DNA of 64,000 bases from Fluviicoccus keumensis (GCF_004217445.1 NZ_SHKX01000012.1:124001-188000); one strand, 5' to 3'; counted from the stretch's first letter, positions 24,747-35,396 are shown. The notes: generated by a model from the letters alone, not told the origin. Program-made: numbers and translations.

Positions 24747-27425
24747 TCACCCCGTATTCCGCAATCCCGCCGCGATCCCGGCAATGGTCACCATCAGCGC
24801 CTGATCATGTGTCTTCGAACCGGCGGGAGCTTCCCGCCGCCGTTTCATCAGTTCCGCCTGCAGCATGTGCAAAGGCAGCACATAGGGCGTCCGCACCGTC
24901 ATCGACCGTTTCAGCACCGGTGACGATTCAAGCAGTTCCCGCTGTTCGTTGACCTTCAGCAGAATTCCCACCGTCTTCAGCAAGCGCGCCCGCAACAGCC
25001 CGCCCAGCTTTACCAGCGCCGGGTCGTCGGTCAGGTGCGCTTCGTAATAGGCGGCAATGGCTTCGTCCGATTTCGCCAGCACCATTTCCAGCATGTCCAG
25101 CAGCGTCTGGAAGTAGGGCCAGTGTTCACGCATGTCGTGGATGACCGGGGTGAAGCCGTCATTCATGGCGTTGCCCAGCGCCCGTCCCGTGCCCAGCCAG
25201 GCCGGCAGCATCAGCCGCACCTGCGTCCAGGCAAACACCCAGGGAATGGCGCGCAGCGATTCGATGCCGCCGGTGGTCTGCCGTCGTGCCGGGCGGGAAC
25301 CCAGCGGCAGCATCTGCAATTCCTGCTCGGGCGTGACCGTGCGCATGTAGCGGATGAACTCCGGTTCGTCGCGCACCGTTTCGCGGTAGACGGCCAGCGA
25401 GGTCTGGGTCATGCGGTCCATCAGCGCCCGCCACTCAGGCCTGGCGGCGGGGGGCGGCAGCAGGGTGGCTTCCAGCGTGGCGGCGGCGTACAGCTCCAGG
25501 TTGCGCAGGGCGATGTCCTTCATGCCGAACTTGAAGCGGATCATTTCCCCCTGCTCGGTCACGCGGATGGCGCCGCCGACCGAGCCGGGCGGTTGCGACA
25601 GCAGCGCCTGATGGGTCGGCGCGCCGCCCCGGCTGACCGAACCGCCGCGCCCGTGGAACAGTGTCAGCCGCACGCCATGCTTTTTGGCGACCGCAGTCAG
25701 GCTTTCCTGGGCGCGGTACTGCGCCCAGTTGGCGGTGAGGAAACCGGCGTCCTTGGCGGAATCGGAATAACCGATCATCACTTCCTGATGCCCACGAATG
25801 GCCGCCTTGTACCAGTCCACCGACAGCAGCGCATCCAGGGCGTCGGCCGCGCGGTCGAGGTCGGCCAGCGTTTCGAACAACGGCACCACGCGCAGCGGAT
25901 GCGGAATCTCGGCTTCCTTCTGCAACAGCATCACCGCCAGCACATCGCTGGCCTGCCGCGCCATGGAAATCACATAGGCGCCCATCGCCCCGGCGGGTTG
26001 CCGCGCCAGCACGCGCAATGTCGCCAGCACTTCCTGCACCTCGGGGGTGTTGATCGGGTCATCGGCGGCGGCCTGCAAGTGCCGGGGCAGCAGCGGGCGG
26101 GGATTGTCCAGCTCCTTCAGCAGGAAGGCGCGGCGTTGGTCCTCATTCCAATCCAGATAAGAACCCAGCTTCAGGTAGCGGGTGATGGCATCCAGTACAT
26201 CGGCATGACGGCCGGATTCCTGGCGGATATCCAGTTTCAGCAGTTCCAGCCCGAAACAGGCCAGCCGCCGCAGGATGTTGGCCAATTCATCGTCGGCAAT
26301 GTCGCGCATGTTGCAGGCGATCAGCGAGTCGTAACAAAGCATCAGCGGTTGTCGCAGTTCGGCGGCGTCGCGGTAGATGCCGGTGTCATCGGGTGTTTCG
26401 CCGCGCAGGCGCGCGCCCAGCCATTCGCGGGTCAGGTACAGGCGATGACGCACCTCGCGCAGGATTTCCCGGTACGGCTCCCGGCAGTCCGCGCCGACCG
26501 CCTCACGCAGGGCAGGACTGCAATCCTGCATCGACAGGTCGGAGCGCAGGGCGTCAATGTCGCGCCAGTAGAGGTCGGCGGCCTGCCAGCGCGACAGCAG
26601 CAGCACTTCTTCCGTGACCCGGTGCGTAACGTTGGGGTTGCCGTCGCGGTCGCCGCCCATCCAGGAGGCGAAGCGGATCGGCGCGCGGTCCAGCGGCAGG
26701 CGGCGGCCGGTATGGGCGAAAACGGTGGCGTCGAACTCGCGCAGGAAATCGGGAATGGCATACCACAGCGTCTGCTCGATGGCGGTGAAGCCCCATTTGG
26801 CTTCGTCCACCGGCGTCGGGCGCTGCTGCCGGATTTCATCGGTATGCCAGGCGGCGATGACGTACCGCTTCAGCCGGTCCAGCAGCGCCTGGCGTTCGGC
26901 GGGGGTCAGCCGTTGCTGGTCCAGTGTTTCCAGGCAGTCGGCAATGTGGTCGTATTTCTGGATCAGCGAACGGCGGCTGATTTCGGTGGGATGGGCGGTC
27001 AGCACCAGTTCCACATCCAGTTCCTGAACCGCCTGCCAGAGGGCATCCGGGCTGATGTTCTGCCCCGCCAGCCGTGGGAACAGTTCGCGGACCGAGCCGG
27101 GCTGCGGCGCAGGCTGTTCGCAATTGTCCCAGGCGCGGCGGCGGCGCACGCGGTGGTACTGCTCGGCGATATTGGCCAGGTTCAGGAACTGGGTGAAGGC
27201 GCGCGCCACCGGCAGCAGGTCGGCGTCGCTGAGTGCGGCCAGGGTCTGGTTCAGCTGGCGGGTGGCGTCGGGGTCGCCGTCGCGGGCTTTCTTGCCCAGA
27301 CGGCGGATGGTTTCCACTTGGTCGTACAGCGCTTGTCCGACCTGCTGGCGCAGGGTGTCGCCCAGCAGGCTTCCCAGCAGTCGGACATCATCGCGGAGCG
27401 GGGCATGGGGATCGGGGGCGGTCAT
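24747..27425 (-). CDS. ppc: Phosphoenolpyruvate carboxylase
   Basis: Anaplerotic enzyme forming oxaloacetate from PEP and bicarbonate. The 892-residue sequence has the signatures LTAHPTEISRRSL (catalytic His), GYSDSAKDAGFLTANWA and FHGRGGSVSRGGAPTH, and ends in RNTG as bacterial PEPC does. ATG 27425 follows GGGAGA by about six bases. It is monocistronic. There is no intergenic space or visible terminator between it and ccmE. Confidence 0.98.
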   Translation of the reverse strand: MTAPDPHAPLRDDVRLLGSLLGDTLRQQVGQALYDQVETIRRLGKKARDGDPDATRQLNQTLAALSDADLLPVARAFTQFLNLANIAEQYHRVRRRRAWDNCEQPAPQPGSVRELFPRLAGQNISPDALWQAVQELDVELVLTAHPTEISRRSLIQKYDHIADCLETLDQQRLTPAERQALLDRLKRYVIAAWHTDEIRQQRPTPVDEAKWGFTAIEQTLWYAIPDFLREFDATVFAHTGRRLPLDRAPIRFASWMGGDRDGNPNVTHRVTEEVLLLSRWQAADLYWRDIDALRSDLSMQDCSPALREAVGADCREPYREILREVRHRLYLTREWLGARLRGETPDDTGIYRDAAELRQPLMLCYDSLIACNMRDIADDELANILRRLACFGLELLKLDIRQESGRHADVLDAITRYLKLGSYLDWNEDQRRAFLLKELDNPRPLLPRHLQAAADDPINTPEVQEVLATLRVLARQPAGAMGAYVISMARQASDVLAVMLLQKEAEIPHPLRVVPLFETLADLDRAADALDALLSVDWYKAAIRGHQEVMIGYSDSAKDAGFLTANWAQYRAQESLTAVAKKHGVRLTLFHGRGGSVSRGGAPTHQALLSQPPGSVGGAIRVTEQGEMIRFKFGMKDIALRNLELYAAATLEATLLPPPAARPEWRALMDRMTQTSLAVYRETVRDEPEFIRYMRTVTPEQELQMLPLGSRPARRQTTGGIESLRAIPWVFAWTQVRLMLPAWLGTGRALGNAMNDGFTPVIHDMREHWPYFQTLLDMLEMVLAKSDEAIAAYYEAHLTDDPALVKLGGLLRARLLKTVGILLKVNEQRELLESSPVLKRSMTVRTPYVLPLHMLQAELMKRRREAPAGSKTHDQALMVTIAGIAAGLRNTG

Positions 27426-27501
27426 GACGGTCTCCCTGTCGGATTAGGCTAGCCTTGAGCATAGCCCTTGCCGACAGGGAGGCAAAGCGGGGGAAGCGGG
27501 C

Positions 27502-29382
27502 TTATTTCACATCGCCGCGCAGTTCCAGCACCCGTTCCTGCAAGTATTCCGGGGTCACGCCTTCCGGCGGCACCGGCGTTCCCGCCACCACCGCCACTTT
27601 CGAGCGGAAACGGCGCGGCAGCTTCTTGAAGGCCGCGCCGCCGCGCCGGCTGCTGAAACTGCCCCACATGCCTTGCAGGCCTAGCGGAATCACCGGCACC
27701 GGCGTACGGTCGATGATGCGCTGCACGCCGTTCTTGAACGGGTAGAGTTCGCCGGTATCGGTAATGCGGCCTTCGGGGAAGATGCAAACGATCTCGCCCT
27801 CGGCCAGCGCGGCGGCGATGTCGTCATAAGCCTTGTCCAGCATGGCCGGATCGACCTTGGCCGGGGCCACCGGAATGGCCTTGGCGGTGCGGAAGATGAA
27901 GCTGATGACGGGAATCTTGAAGATCTGGTGATCCATCACGAAGCGCATCGGGCGGCGGATGGCGGTGGACAGGATCAGTGCATCATAAAAGCTGACATGG
28001 TTGCAGACGACCACGCACGCGCCTTCCTCTGGAATGTGTTCCAGACCCTTGCGGTCGACCTTGTAGAACAGGCTCATGAAGATCCACACCAGGAAGCGCA
28101 TCAGGAATTCCGGCACCAGCGTGAAGATGTACAGCGACACCACGGCGCTGAAGACGGCGGTCAGCAGGAACAGTTCCGAGATGGTGAACTTCAGCACCTT
28201 CAGCACCACCACTGCGACTATCGCCGAGCAGACCATGAAGAAGGCGTTCATGATGTTGTTGCCGGCGATGGTGCGGGCGCGATGGCCGGGCTCGCTGCGG
28301 CTCTGCACCAGCGCGTACAGCGGCACGATGTAGAAACCGCCGAAGACGCCGATGCCGATCAGGTCGATGATGACGCGATGATGCAGCGGCTTGGCGATGA
28401 ACTCGGCCAGCCCGGTGGTGGTTTCCGGCGTCAGGTGGTTGGTGGCGAAGAAGAGGTCGACGCCGAACAGCGTCAGGCCGATGGAGCCGAACGGCACCAG
28501 CCCCAGTTCCACGCGCTTGTCCGAAAGCCGTTCGCACAGCAGCGAACCGATGGCGATGCCCACCGAAAACACCGTCAGCAGGAAGGTGACCACGTGTTCG
28601 TTGCCGCCCAGCACTTCCTTGGTATAGGCGGGAATCTGCGTCAGGAAGGTGGCGCCGTAATACCAGAACCAGGAAATGCCCAGTACCGACAGCATCACCA
28701 CGCGGTTGCGGCGCACGAACTGGTAGTTGTGCCAGGTTTCGCTGAACGGGTTCCAGTTGATCTTCAGCTCCGGGTTGCCCGCCGGGGCCTGCGGAATCTG
28801 CCAGCTCATCCAGAAGCCCAGCACGGCAATGCCCAGCACCGTCCACGACACGATCTCGCGGCCGCCGTCTCCCAGCGAGATCAGCCAGCCGCCCAGCATC
28901 GACCCCAGCAGGATTGCCAGCGAAGTGCCGGTTTCCACCAGCGCGTTGCCGCCCACCAGTTCATCCTTTTCCAGACTTTGCGGCAGGATGGCGTACTTGA
29001 TCGGCCCGAAGACGCTGGAGTGCGTGCCCATCAGGAACAGCGCCGCCAGCAGCATCCACAGTTGCTGGAAGTGGAAGCCGAAGCCGGCCAGCACCATGAT
29101 CAGGATTTCCGCGCCCTTCACCAGCCGGATGATACGGGTCTTGTCGTACTTGTCGGCAATCTGTCCAGCGGTGGCCGAGAACAGGAAGAAGGGCAGGATG
29201 AACAGCCCGGCGCAGAGATTGGTCAGCACGACAGGCTGCAGCGTGGTCATGGTGGCGGCGTTGAAGGCCAGCAGGATGATCAGGCTCTGCTTGAAGACGT
29301 TGTCATTGAACGCACCCAGGAATTGCGTCAGGAAAAAAGGCAGGAAGCGGCGGGTATTCAGCAGCGAAAACTGGTTATGCAT
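27502..29382 (-). CDS. MFS lysophospholipid transporter fused to a PlsC-type acyltransferase
   Basis: A 626-residue fusion. Residues 1-415 form a twelve-helix MFS transporter of the LplT type (FLTQFLGAFNDNVFKQSL). Residues about 425-620 form a PlsC acyltransferase with NHVSFYD (H-x4-D), FPEGRITDTG and VPVIPLGLQGMW. LplT plus Aas imports lysophosphatidylethanolamine and re-acylates it; this fusion carries transporter and acyltransferase but not the AMP-dependent acyl-ACP synthetase domain found in full-length triple fusions. It is monocistronic and divergent from tamA. Confidence 0.92.
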   Translation of the reverse strand: MHNQFSLLNTRRFLPFFLTQFLGAFNDNVFKQSLIILLAFNAATMTTLQPVVLTNLCAGLFILPFFLFSATAGQIADKYDKTRIIRLVKGAEILIMVLAGFGFHFQQLWMLLAALFLMGTHSSVFGPIKYAILPQSLEKDELVGGNALVETGTSLAILLGSMLGGWLISLGDGGREIVSWTVLGIAVLGFWMSWQIPQAPAGNPELKINWNPFSETWHNYQFVRRNRVVMLSVLGISWFWYYGATFLTQIPAYTKEVLGGNEHVVTFLLTVFSVGIAIGSLLCERLSDKRVELGLVPFGSIGLTLFGVDLFFATNHLTPETTTGLAEFIAKPLHHRVIIDLIGIGVFGGFYIVPLYALVQSRSEPGHRARTIAGNNIMNAFFMVCSAIVAVVVLKVLKFTISELFLLTAVFSAVVSLYIFTLVPEFLMRFLVWIFMSLFYKVDRKGLEHIPEEGACVVVCNHVSFYDALILSTAIRRPMRFVMDHQIFKIPVISFIFRTAKAIPVAPAKVDPAMLDKAYDDIAAALAEGEIVCIFPEGRITDTGELYPFKNGVQRIIDRTPVPVIPLGLQGMWGSFSSRRGGAAFKKLPRRFRSKVAVVAGTPVPPEGVTPEYLQERVLELRGDVK

Positions 29383-29516
29383 GAGGCAAGACTCGTCCGG
29401 ATGAGCGGTTTTTACGCGAGGCTAGCACTTCGCCCGATTTTTGTAACCATTCCCGGTTCAACCCTGCGGTAAGCTGCTGAAAATTCGGTATCATTCCGCT
29501 GTAAACCGGGGGTGTC

Positions 29517-31253
29517 ATGGGCATGCAAGGCTGGAAGAAGTGGCTGTTGATAGGGATGGTGTGCCTGCCCGGCCTGGCTTTGGCCCAGGATAGCTCCAAC
29601 CTGCGCATCGACGGCGTTTCCGGCGATGTCCGCGCCAACCTCGAAGCCTATCTCGGCACCGTGACCCCCGACGACCTGCAAAACTGGCGCGACACCCAGT
29701 CACGCCTGCGCAAATCCGCGCGTGAAGCCATGGAAGCGGTCGGCTATTACCAGTCGAAAATCCGCATTACCCAGCAGGATGGCATTGTCCAGGCGGTGAT
29801 CGAACCGGGCGATCCCGTGATCGTCCGCCACCTGGAGTTGCATTACGCCGGCGAGGCCAGTAACGATATTGCCTTCACCGCGCTGCTGGAAACCCTGCCC
29901 TTGAGCGAAGGCGACATTTTCCACCACGGCCGTTACGAAGCGATCAAGACCCTGGTGCAGAACATGGCGCTGGAGCGGGGCTATTTCGGCGGGGAGTGGA
30001 AAGTACACAGCGTTGAGGTCAACACGGATACGCGGTCGGCCTCGATCACCCTGGAATATGACAGCGGCCCGCGCTATCGCTTCGGCGAAGTGCAGTTCAG
30101 TTCGGTCACCGAAGGCAAACCGTTGCCCCTGCGGCTGGCCTGGCTGGAGAAATTGGCGCCGTTCCATGCCGACGACGCATACGAAGCCAGCAAGATCATT
30201 GCGTTCAACAAGGCGTTGCTCGACAGCCGCTATTTCAATGAAGTGCGTGTCCGCGCCGAGCCCGATCTGGCGGTGAATGAGCGGGTGCCCGTGAATGTCA
30301 CCCTGGCGGCGGAAAAGCCGAATCAGCTTGATACCGGTCTTGGCTACGCCACCGATGTCGGCGCGCGGCTGAGCCTGGCGTGGCGGCGGCCGCTGCTCAA
30401 TGACCGGGGGCACAGTGTGGAGTCCTCGACCGAAGTATCCCGGGTCCGGCAGAGCGCGACCTTGCGTTACGGCATTCCCTGGAACCACCCACTGAACGAC
30501 ACCCTGCAATTCTTTTCGGGCTTCAAGCGGGAAGTGCTGGATACCGCCACCACCTACAGCACCACGTTGGGTGTGGAAAGGCTGATCCGCAAGCCGGACG
30601 GCTGGCAGCGCGGTTATACCCTGCGTTACAGCAATGAAACCTCGCGGCAGGTCGGCGGGGTCAGCACCACCAATAATCTGCTGTTGCCCGGCGTCAACTA
30701 CAATCGCACCCGCAGTCGCGGCGGCGCGGATCCGGTCTGGGGCGACCGCCAGTACTATCAGGCCGAACTGGCCTCCCGTTCGCTGTTATCCGACGCCGAA
30801 TTCATCTCGCTGCGCGCCGGCTGGCGTGTGTTGCGCACGTTGGCCGACAAGCATTCCTTCCTGCTGCGGGCGGATGTCGGCGCCATTCTGACCAGTGATT
30901 TCGACAGTGTTCCCCTGAACATGCGTTTTTATGCGGGGGGCGATCAAAGCGTGCGCGGTTTTGATTACCAGAGCCTGTCGCCCAAGGACAGCACCGGTCA
31001 GGTGATTGGTGCGTCCAATCTGGTCACCGCCAGTGCCGAATACGCCTGGCGGTTCAGCAAGCGCTGGCGTCTGGCGTCTTTTGTGGATACCGGTAACGCT
31101 TTTGACAGCCTTTCCCAAGGTCTGGCGACCGGCGCCGGCGTCGGCGTGCGGTGGATTTCCCCGGTCGGCCCGGTGCGTCTGGATGTGGCCTGGAACGTGT
31201 CCGAGCCCAACCCGTCCCCCCGCATCCATTTCTTCATGGGGCCGGCATTGTGA
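29517..31253 (+). CDS. tamA: Translocation and assembly module TamA
   Basis: Outer-membrane Omp85 protein, 578 residues, with a signal peptide (VCLPGLALA), three POTRA-like repeats (about 28-250) and a C-terminal 16-strand barrel. The barrel has the conserved RGF element in QSVRGFDYQSLSP and the L6 region, and ends in a hydrophobic beta strand. It is the first gene of tamA-tamB, whose products move envelope proteins or lipids between membranes. ATG 29517 has a G-rich stretch upstream; ATG 29523 is an alternative. Confidence 0.94.
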   Translation: MGMQGWKKWLLIGMVCLPGLALAQDSSNLRIDGVSGDVRANLEAYLGTVTPDDLQNWRDTQSRLRKSAREAMEAVGYYQSKIRITQQDGIVQAVIEPGDPVIVRHLELHYAGEASNDIAFTALLETLPLSEGDIFHHGRYEAIKTLVQNMALERGYFGGEWKVHSVEVNTDTRSASITLEYDSGPRYRFGEVQFSSVTEGKPLPLRLAWLEKLAPFHADDAYEASKIIAFNKALLDSRYFNEVRVRAEPDLAVNERVPVNVTLAAEKPNQLDTGLGYATDVGARLSLAWRRPLLNDRGHSVESSTEVSRVRQSATLRYGIPWNHPLNDTLQFFSGFKREVLDTATTYSTTLGVERLIRKPDGWQRGYTLRYSNETSRQVGGVSTTNNLLLPGVNYNRTRSRGGADPVWGDRQYYQAELASRSLLSDAEFISLRAGWRVLRTLADKHSFLLRADVGAILTSDFDSVPLNMRFYAGGDQSVRGFDYQSLSPKDSTGQVIGASNLVTASAEYAWRFSKRWRLASFVDTGNAFDSLSQGLATGAGVGVRWISPVGPVRLDVAWNVSEPNPSPRIHFFMGPAL

Positions 31254-34200
31254 GGGGGGCGCGCAAGAAGCAGTTGCGGCGCTGGTTGCGCCTGAGCTTG
31301 CGCGCCGTGTGGCGCAGCAGCTGCCATCTGCTGTTTGTCCTGCTGGTGCTGGTGTTTGTGGTCTGGGTGGCGCTGTGTCTGGCGGCCGGGTCGCCGCAAG
31401 GCACCCGCTGGCTGCTGGAAAAAGTCGCGGCGCTGCAGCCGTTGATCAAGTTTCAGGTGGAGGGCGGCACGCTGCGCGACGGCCTGCAGCTGAGTCATTT
31501 CCGCTTCACCGGCAAGAAGTTCCACATTGATGCCGATCGTGTTTCCTTGCAGGTTACCTGGGCGTCATTTCTTCGCGGCGAGCTGTTTGTCGACTCCCTG
31601 CGGGGGCGGAACGTCCGACTCATCTTCAATGGGCCGCCCAACCCCAACCCGGTCAACCTGAAGCACTTGCGCCTGCCGTTCCGGCTGGTGCTGGCGGAGG
31701 GCGTGCTGGATCAGGTCGCCGTGGTCAAGACCACCGGCACGCTGGACGCCACGCGCCTGTCCCTGCAAAACGCCGCGTGGCTCCACGAACATCTCGACGT
31801 GGATGATGTCGAGCTGGATCACCCGCGTTTTCACGCCCGTTTGAGCGGCGGCATCGACTTCCTGGCGCAATATCCCCTCAAGGCGACGGGCAGTCTGCAG
31901 ACGGCCTTTCTCACCAGTCACGGCCTGAAACCGCTGACGGCGCGGGTTGACGGCGACCTGGCCGCATTGCACGTCAATCTGGTGCATCGCCGGCCGGTGC
32001 CGGTGGAGGTGATAACGACCCTGAACGTCGTCCAGCCGACCCTGGATTATCAGGGGGTGTTGCGGTTCGGCAAGATGGATGTGCCCTGGTATCCCAATCT
32101 GGAACTGAAAACCCGCAGCGGCGCGGTGCAGGTGCGCGGCGACCGGCATGGTCTGTCCATGGTCGGGGACGCCGATATGGAGGGCAAGCTCTTTCCCAAG
32201 GGCGAGTATCGCTGGTACGCCCGCACCGACTGGCATTCCCTGCTGCTGCTGCCGTTGCAGGCCCGCACCCGGTTGGGCGGTGTTCTCAGCCTGTCCGGGG
32301 ATATCGGCTGGGTCGGGCAGCCGCACTGGAACCTCGCCTCGCGCTGGGATGGCGTGGATCTTTCCCGGCACTGGCCGCAGGTGCACGGGCTGTTGTCGCC
32401 CTTGACCGGCAGCTTGCTGACGCAGGGCCGCGCAACCGCGCAGGGAGCAGCCTTGGGCGTGCAGGCCGAGTGGGACAATGGTGAAACCTGGGATGTTCAT
32501 TTGCAGAGCGAAAGCTGGCCATGGCTGTGGCACCAGCCGGTCACGCTCGGCTTCAACTGGCGGAACATGCAGCGCGATATACCCGGGCTGGGAGAGACCC
32601 GGTCCGGCCAAGGCTCGCTGCAACTGGCCGGAACCCTGGACCATTACCGACTGTCCACATCGATGGCGATGCAGTCGGCCAAAACCCCGGAAGGGGACTG
32701 GGAAATCACCGGTCATGGCGGCGGCCGCGCCTTTAATGCCGATCTGTTGCATTACGAAGGGCTGGCCGGGGCCGTCAACGGCGATGCCTCCGTCAGCCCC
32801 GCCGGACGCGGTTGGCAGTGGAATGCCAGTCTGGGCCTGACGGATTTCCGTAGTGACTTCTGGGCTCCGGCGTGGCCCGCCACAGTCAGCGGCCCCGTGA
32901 CGGCCTCCGGACGTCTGGAAGCAGGTCATCACGATATCACGCTGCAGCAACTGGCCCTGAGCGGCACCCTGCGTGATCAGCCCGCCGCCGTGCAGGGGAA
33001 TATCACCATGCGTCTGCAGCCGGGCCAGCGCTATCCGGACTTCAAGGGGCAGGGGGTCAAGCTGGATTGGGGCCGCAACCATCTGGAGGCCGAAGGGGGG
33101 CTGTGGGCGGGAAACTGGGATTTGACGCTGGATTCGGCGCTGGAGCAGTTGTCGCTGCTGGACAGCCGTCTCGACGGCGCGCTGGAAGGCGTGACACAGT
33201 TGCAGGGACCGCTCAATCGCCCGGCGGTGACGCTGAACCTTTTGGGGGGCAATCTCAAGGGGTGGGGTTTCAGCGGCGACAGCCTCAGCGTCAGCGGTTT
33301 TATGCCCGCGCTGGCGGAGGAAAACGGTTTCCTGCAGATTCACGGCCATAACCTGAGCTATGCGGACCGGATTGTGCCGGATGCCACGGTTGTCGTTGAA
33401 GGCACCCGGCAGGCGCACACGATCGACTGGCAGGTGGAAGCGGACCCGGTCAGCGCCGAGGGTCGGCTGCAAGGCGGTCTTGACAAGGATGAAACCGGCA
33501 ACAGCCGCTGGCATGGCGAAAGCCTGGAGAGTCTGGTTTCCATTGACGATTTTGACTGGCGTCAGGAGGAAGGCGCTTTCCCCGTACGGTGGGCGGCGGC
33601 GGATAATCATGTCGCGCTGGGGCCGCATTGCTGGCAAGCCGACGGCGCCCGGCTTTGCAACCGTGAGGAACTGATCGCGGCTCCGGCCCAGGCGCGGGCG
33701 CGACTGGGTCTGGAAGGCCTGGAAATCAGCCGTCTTTCGCCGTTGTTCCCTGAAGGCCTGGCCTGGAACGGCAGCCTGGAAGGCGATGCTTCCCTGGACT
33801 GGAAAAAGGGAGAACTGCCGCAACTGGCTGTTCAGTTGACCACGCGCAAAGGCTCCATCGGGCTGGCGCAGGATGATGATGATCCGTTGACGCTGCCCTA
33901 TGACCGCCTGGGTTTGAAGGTGGCCAGTGAAGACAAACGGCTGCGCTTCCGCTTCGAAACCGAGGCCCCCCATATCGGTCAGGGCTATGTCGAAGCCTGG
34001 CTGGATCCCGCCAGCAAGCCCTATCAGATCAACGGCGCGCTGGTGCTGGAACAGGTCAATCTGGCCGTGCTGAAGCCCTTCTTCCCCGGCATGGCGCACC
34101 TGTCCGGCGAACTGAATCTGGCGGGCGGTCTTAGCGGCGCCATCACCGGCCCTGATTTTTATGGGGATTTCACACTCGCCGGCGCGGAAATTTCCGCGCG

Positions 34201-35329
34201 GGATGCGCCGCTGGATCTCACCAAAATCAACATCAATGCCGCCATTCGCGGCCAGGAAGCGGGGATTGACGGTACGTTCATGAGCGGCGAGGGTCAGGCT
34301 GTGCTGAAGGGCAAGGCGGAGTGGAAGGGCGAGCCGTCCATGGCGTTGCACCTGACCGGCAAGGATCTGGCGCTGCGTCAGAAGCCCCTGATTTCAGCGC
34401 AAGTCGATCCGGACCTGAATATCAGCGTCAAACCCTATCTGGTCGATATCAACGGCAAGGTGGTGGTGCCGGAAGCCTTCCTCCGCCCGCAAGCCCTCTC
34501 CGACAAGGCGATCCCGTTATCGCCGGATGTCCGCGTGGTGGACGAGGCGCGCAAGGCGCGGGCGCGGGTGGCGAAGAGCATGAAGCAATGGGCCGTCAAC
34601 GCCGATATCGAATTGCTCCTGCGCGACAAGGTTCAGTTTGAAGGCTTCGGCCTCAGCAGCTTCATGTCCGGCGAACTGCGCCTGCAGCAGCAAAAACAGC
34701 GCGGCTTGCAGGCCACCGGCGAAATCGAGCTGAAAACGACCGGCACCAATACCGAGGCGCGCTACGAGGCCTATGGCCAGAAGCTGAAAATCCGCAAGGG
34801 GCAGTTGTTGTTCGCCGGGCCTGTCACTCAACCCGCGCTGAACATTGAGGCGATCAAGGAGGTCGCCGATCAGGTGGTGGGCGTGCGTGTGGAGGGCCGC
34901 GCCAATGCACCGACCGTGCAGCTGTTCTCGGATACGCCGATGACCCAGGATGAAATGCTGGGCTACCTGCTGATCGGGCGGCCGTTGTATCAGGAAGGGC
35001 GCTTGAATGTCGGCGGCGGCAGCGATACCGCCTTGCTGGCCTCGGCGGCGCTCAGCCTGGGTATTCGCGGCGGACAGGGCATCGCCTCGGATATCGGCAG
35101 CAAAGTCGGGTTGCGGGATGTGGCGCTGGACGCCGAGGGCGCTGGCGATGAAACCCAGTTCACCGTTTCCGGCTATCTCAGCCCGCGGCTCTACCTGCGT
35201 TACGGCGTCGGTGTTTTTACTCCGGTCAGCAAGGTGACGTTGCGCTACAAGATCAGCCACAGCCTGTATCTGGAAGCCGTGTCCTCGCTGGAAAACGCGC
35301 TCGACCTTTTCTACAACATCAAATACTGA
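31250..35329 (+). CDS. tamB: Translocation and assembly module TamB
   Basis: Very large AsmA/DUF490 protein of about 1359 residues, anchored in the inner membrane by one helix near residues 25-50 (LLFVLLVLVFVVWVALCL) and spanning the periplasm as a beta-rich groove. The C-terminal DUF490 region includes GTNTEARYEAYGQKLKI and DEMLGYLLIGRP, and it ends in the phenylalanine-rich LENALDLFYNIKY. The start is GTG 31250, overlapping the tamA TGA (GTGA), because the earlier in-frame ATG lies within tamA. Partner of TamA. Confidence 0.93.
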   Translation: MRGARKKQLRRWLRLSLRAVWRSSCHLLFVLLVLVFVVWVALCLAAGSPQGTRWLLEKVAALQPLIKFQVEGGTLRDGLQLSHFRFTGKKFHIDADRVSLQVTWASFLRGELFVDSLRGRNVRLIFNGPPNPNPVNLKHLRLPFRLVLAEGVLDQVAVVKTTGTLDATRLSLQNAAWLHEHLDVDDVELDHPRFHARLSGGIDFLAQYPLKATGSLQTAFLTSHGLKPLTARVDGDLAALHVNLVHRRPVPVEVITTLNVVQPTLDYQGVLRFGKMDVPWYPNLELKTRSGAVQVRGDRHGLSMVGDADMEGKLFPKGEYRWYARTDWHSLLLLPLQARTRLGGVLSLSGDIGWVGQPHWNLASRWDGVDLSRHWPQVHGLLSPLTGSLLTQGRATAQGAALGVQAEWDNGETWDVHLQSESWPWLWHQPVTLGFNWRNMQRDIPGLGETRSGQGSLQLAGTLDHYRLSTSMAMQSAKTPEGDWEITGHGGGRAFNADLLHYEGLAGAVNGDASVSPAGRGWQWNASLGLTDFRSDFWAPAWPATVSGPVTASGRLEAGHHDITLQQLALSGTLRDQPAAVQGNITMRLQPGQRYPDFKGQGVKLDWGRNHLEAEGGLWAGNWDLTLDSALEQLSLLDSRLDGALEGVTQLQGPLNRPAVTLNLLGGNLKGWGFSGDSLSVSGFMPALAEENGFLQIHGHNLSYADRIVPDATVVVEGTRQAHTIDWQVEADPVSAEGRLQGGLDKDETGNSRWHGESLESLVSIDDFDWRQEEGAFPVRWAAADNHVALGPHCWQADGARLCNREELIAAPAQARARLGLEGLEISRLSPLFPEGLAWNGSLEGDASLDWKKGELPQLAVQLTTRKGSIGLAQDDDDPLTLPYDRLGLKVASEDKRLRFRFETEAPHIGQGYVEAWLDPASKPYQINGALVLEQVNLAVLKPFFPGMAHLSGELNLAGGLSGAITGPDFYGDFTLAGAEISARDAPLDLTKININAAIRGQEAGIDGTFMSGEGQAVLKGKAEWKGEPSMALHLTGKDLALRQKPLISAQVDPDLNISVKPYLVDINGKVVVPEAFLRPQALSDKAIPLSPDVRVVDEARKARARVAKSMKQWAVNADIELLLRDKVQFEGFGLSSFMSGELRLQQQKQRGLQATGEIELKTTGTNTEARYEAYGQKLKIRKGQLLFAGPVTQPALNIEAIKEVADQVVGVRVEGRANAPTVQLFSDTPMTQDEMLGYLLIGRPLYQEGRLNVGGGSDTALLASAALSLGIRGGQGIASDIGSKVGLRDVALDAEGAGDETQFTVSGYLSPRLYLRYGVGVFTPVSKVTLRYKISHSLYLEAVSSLENALDLFYNIKY

Positions 35330-35368
35330 CGCTTCATCGCCGCCACCGGCCGCTGGCAGCGGATTTCC

Positions 35369-35396
35369 TTGTTCCGCCAACGATTTCCTGTAAAAT
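35369..35396 (+). promoter_or_regulatory. Sigma70-type promoter of thrS
   Basis: TTGTTC, a 16-base spacer and TAAAAT. The implied start is about 35403, leaving a leader of roughly 150 bases before the thrS ATG. Confidence 0.6.

Noticed and set aside
25035..27452. 805-codon ORF on the plus strand opposite ppc
   Set aside because: It is antisense to a clear PEP carboxylase, has a composition produced by high third-position GC on the opposite strand, and shows no domain.
31565..34351. 928-codon ORF on the minus strand opposite tamB
   Set aside because: Shadow of tamB in GC-rich sequence, with no protein-like motifs.
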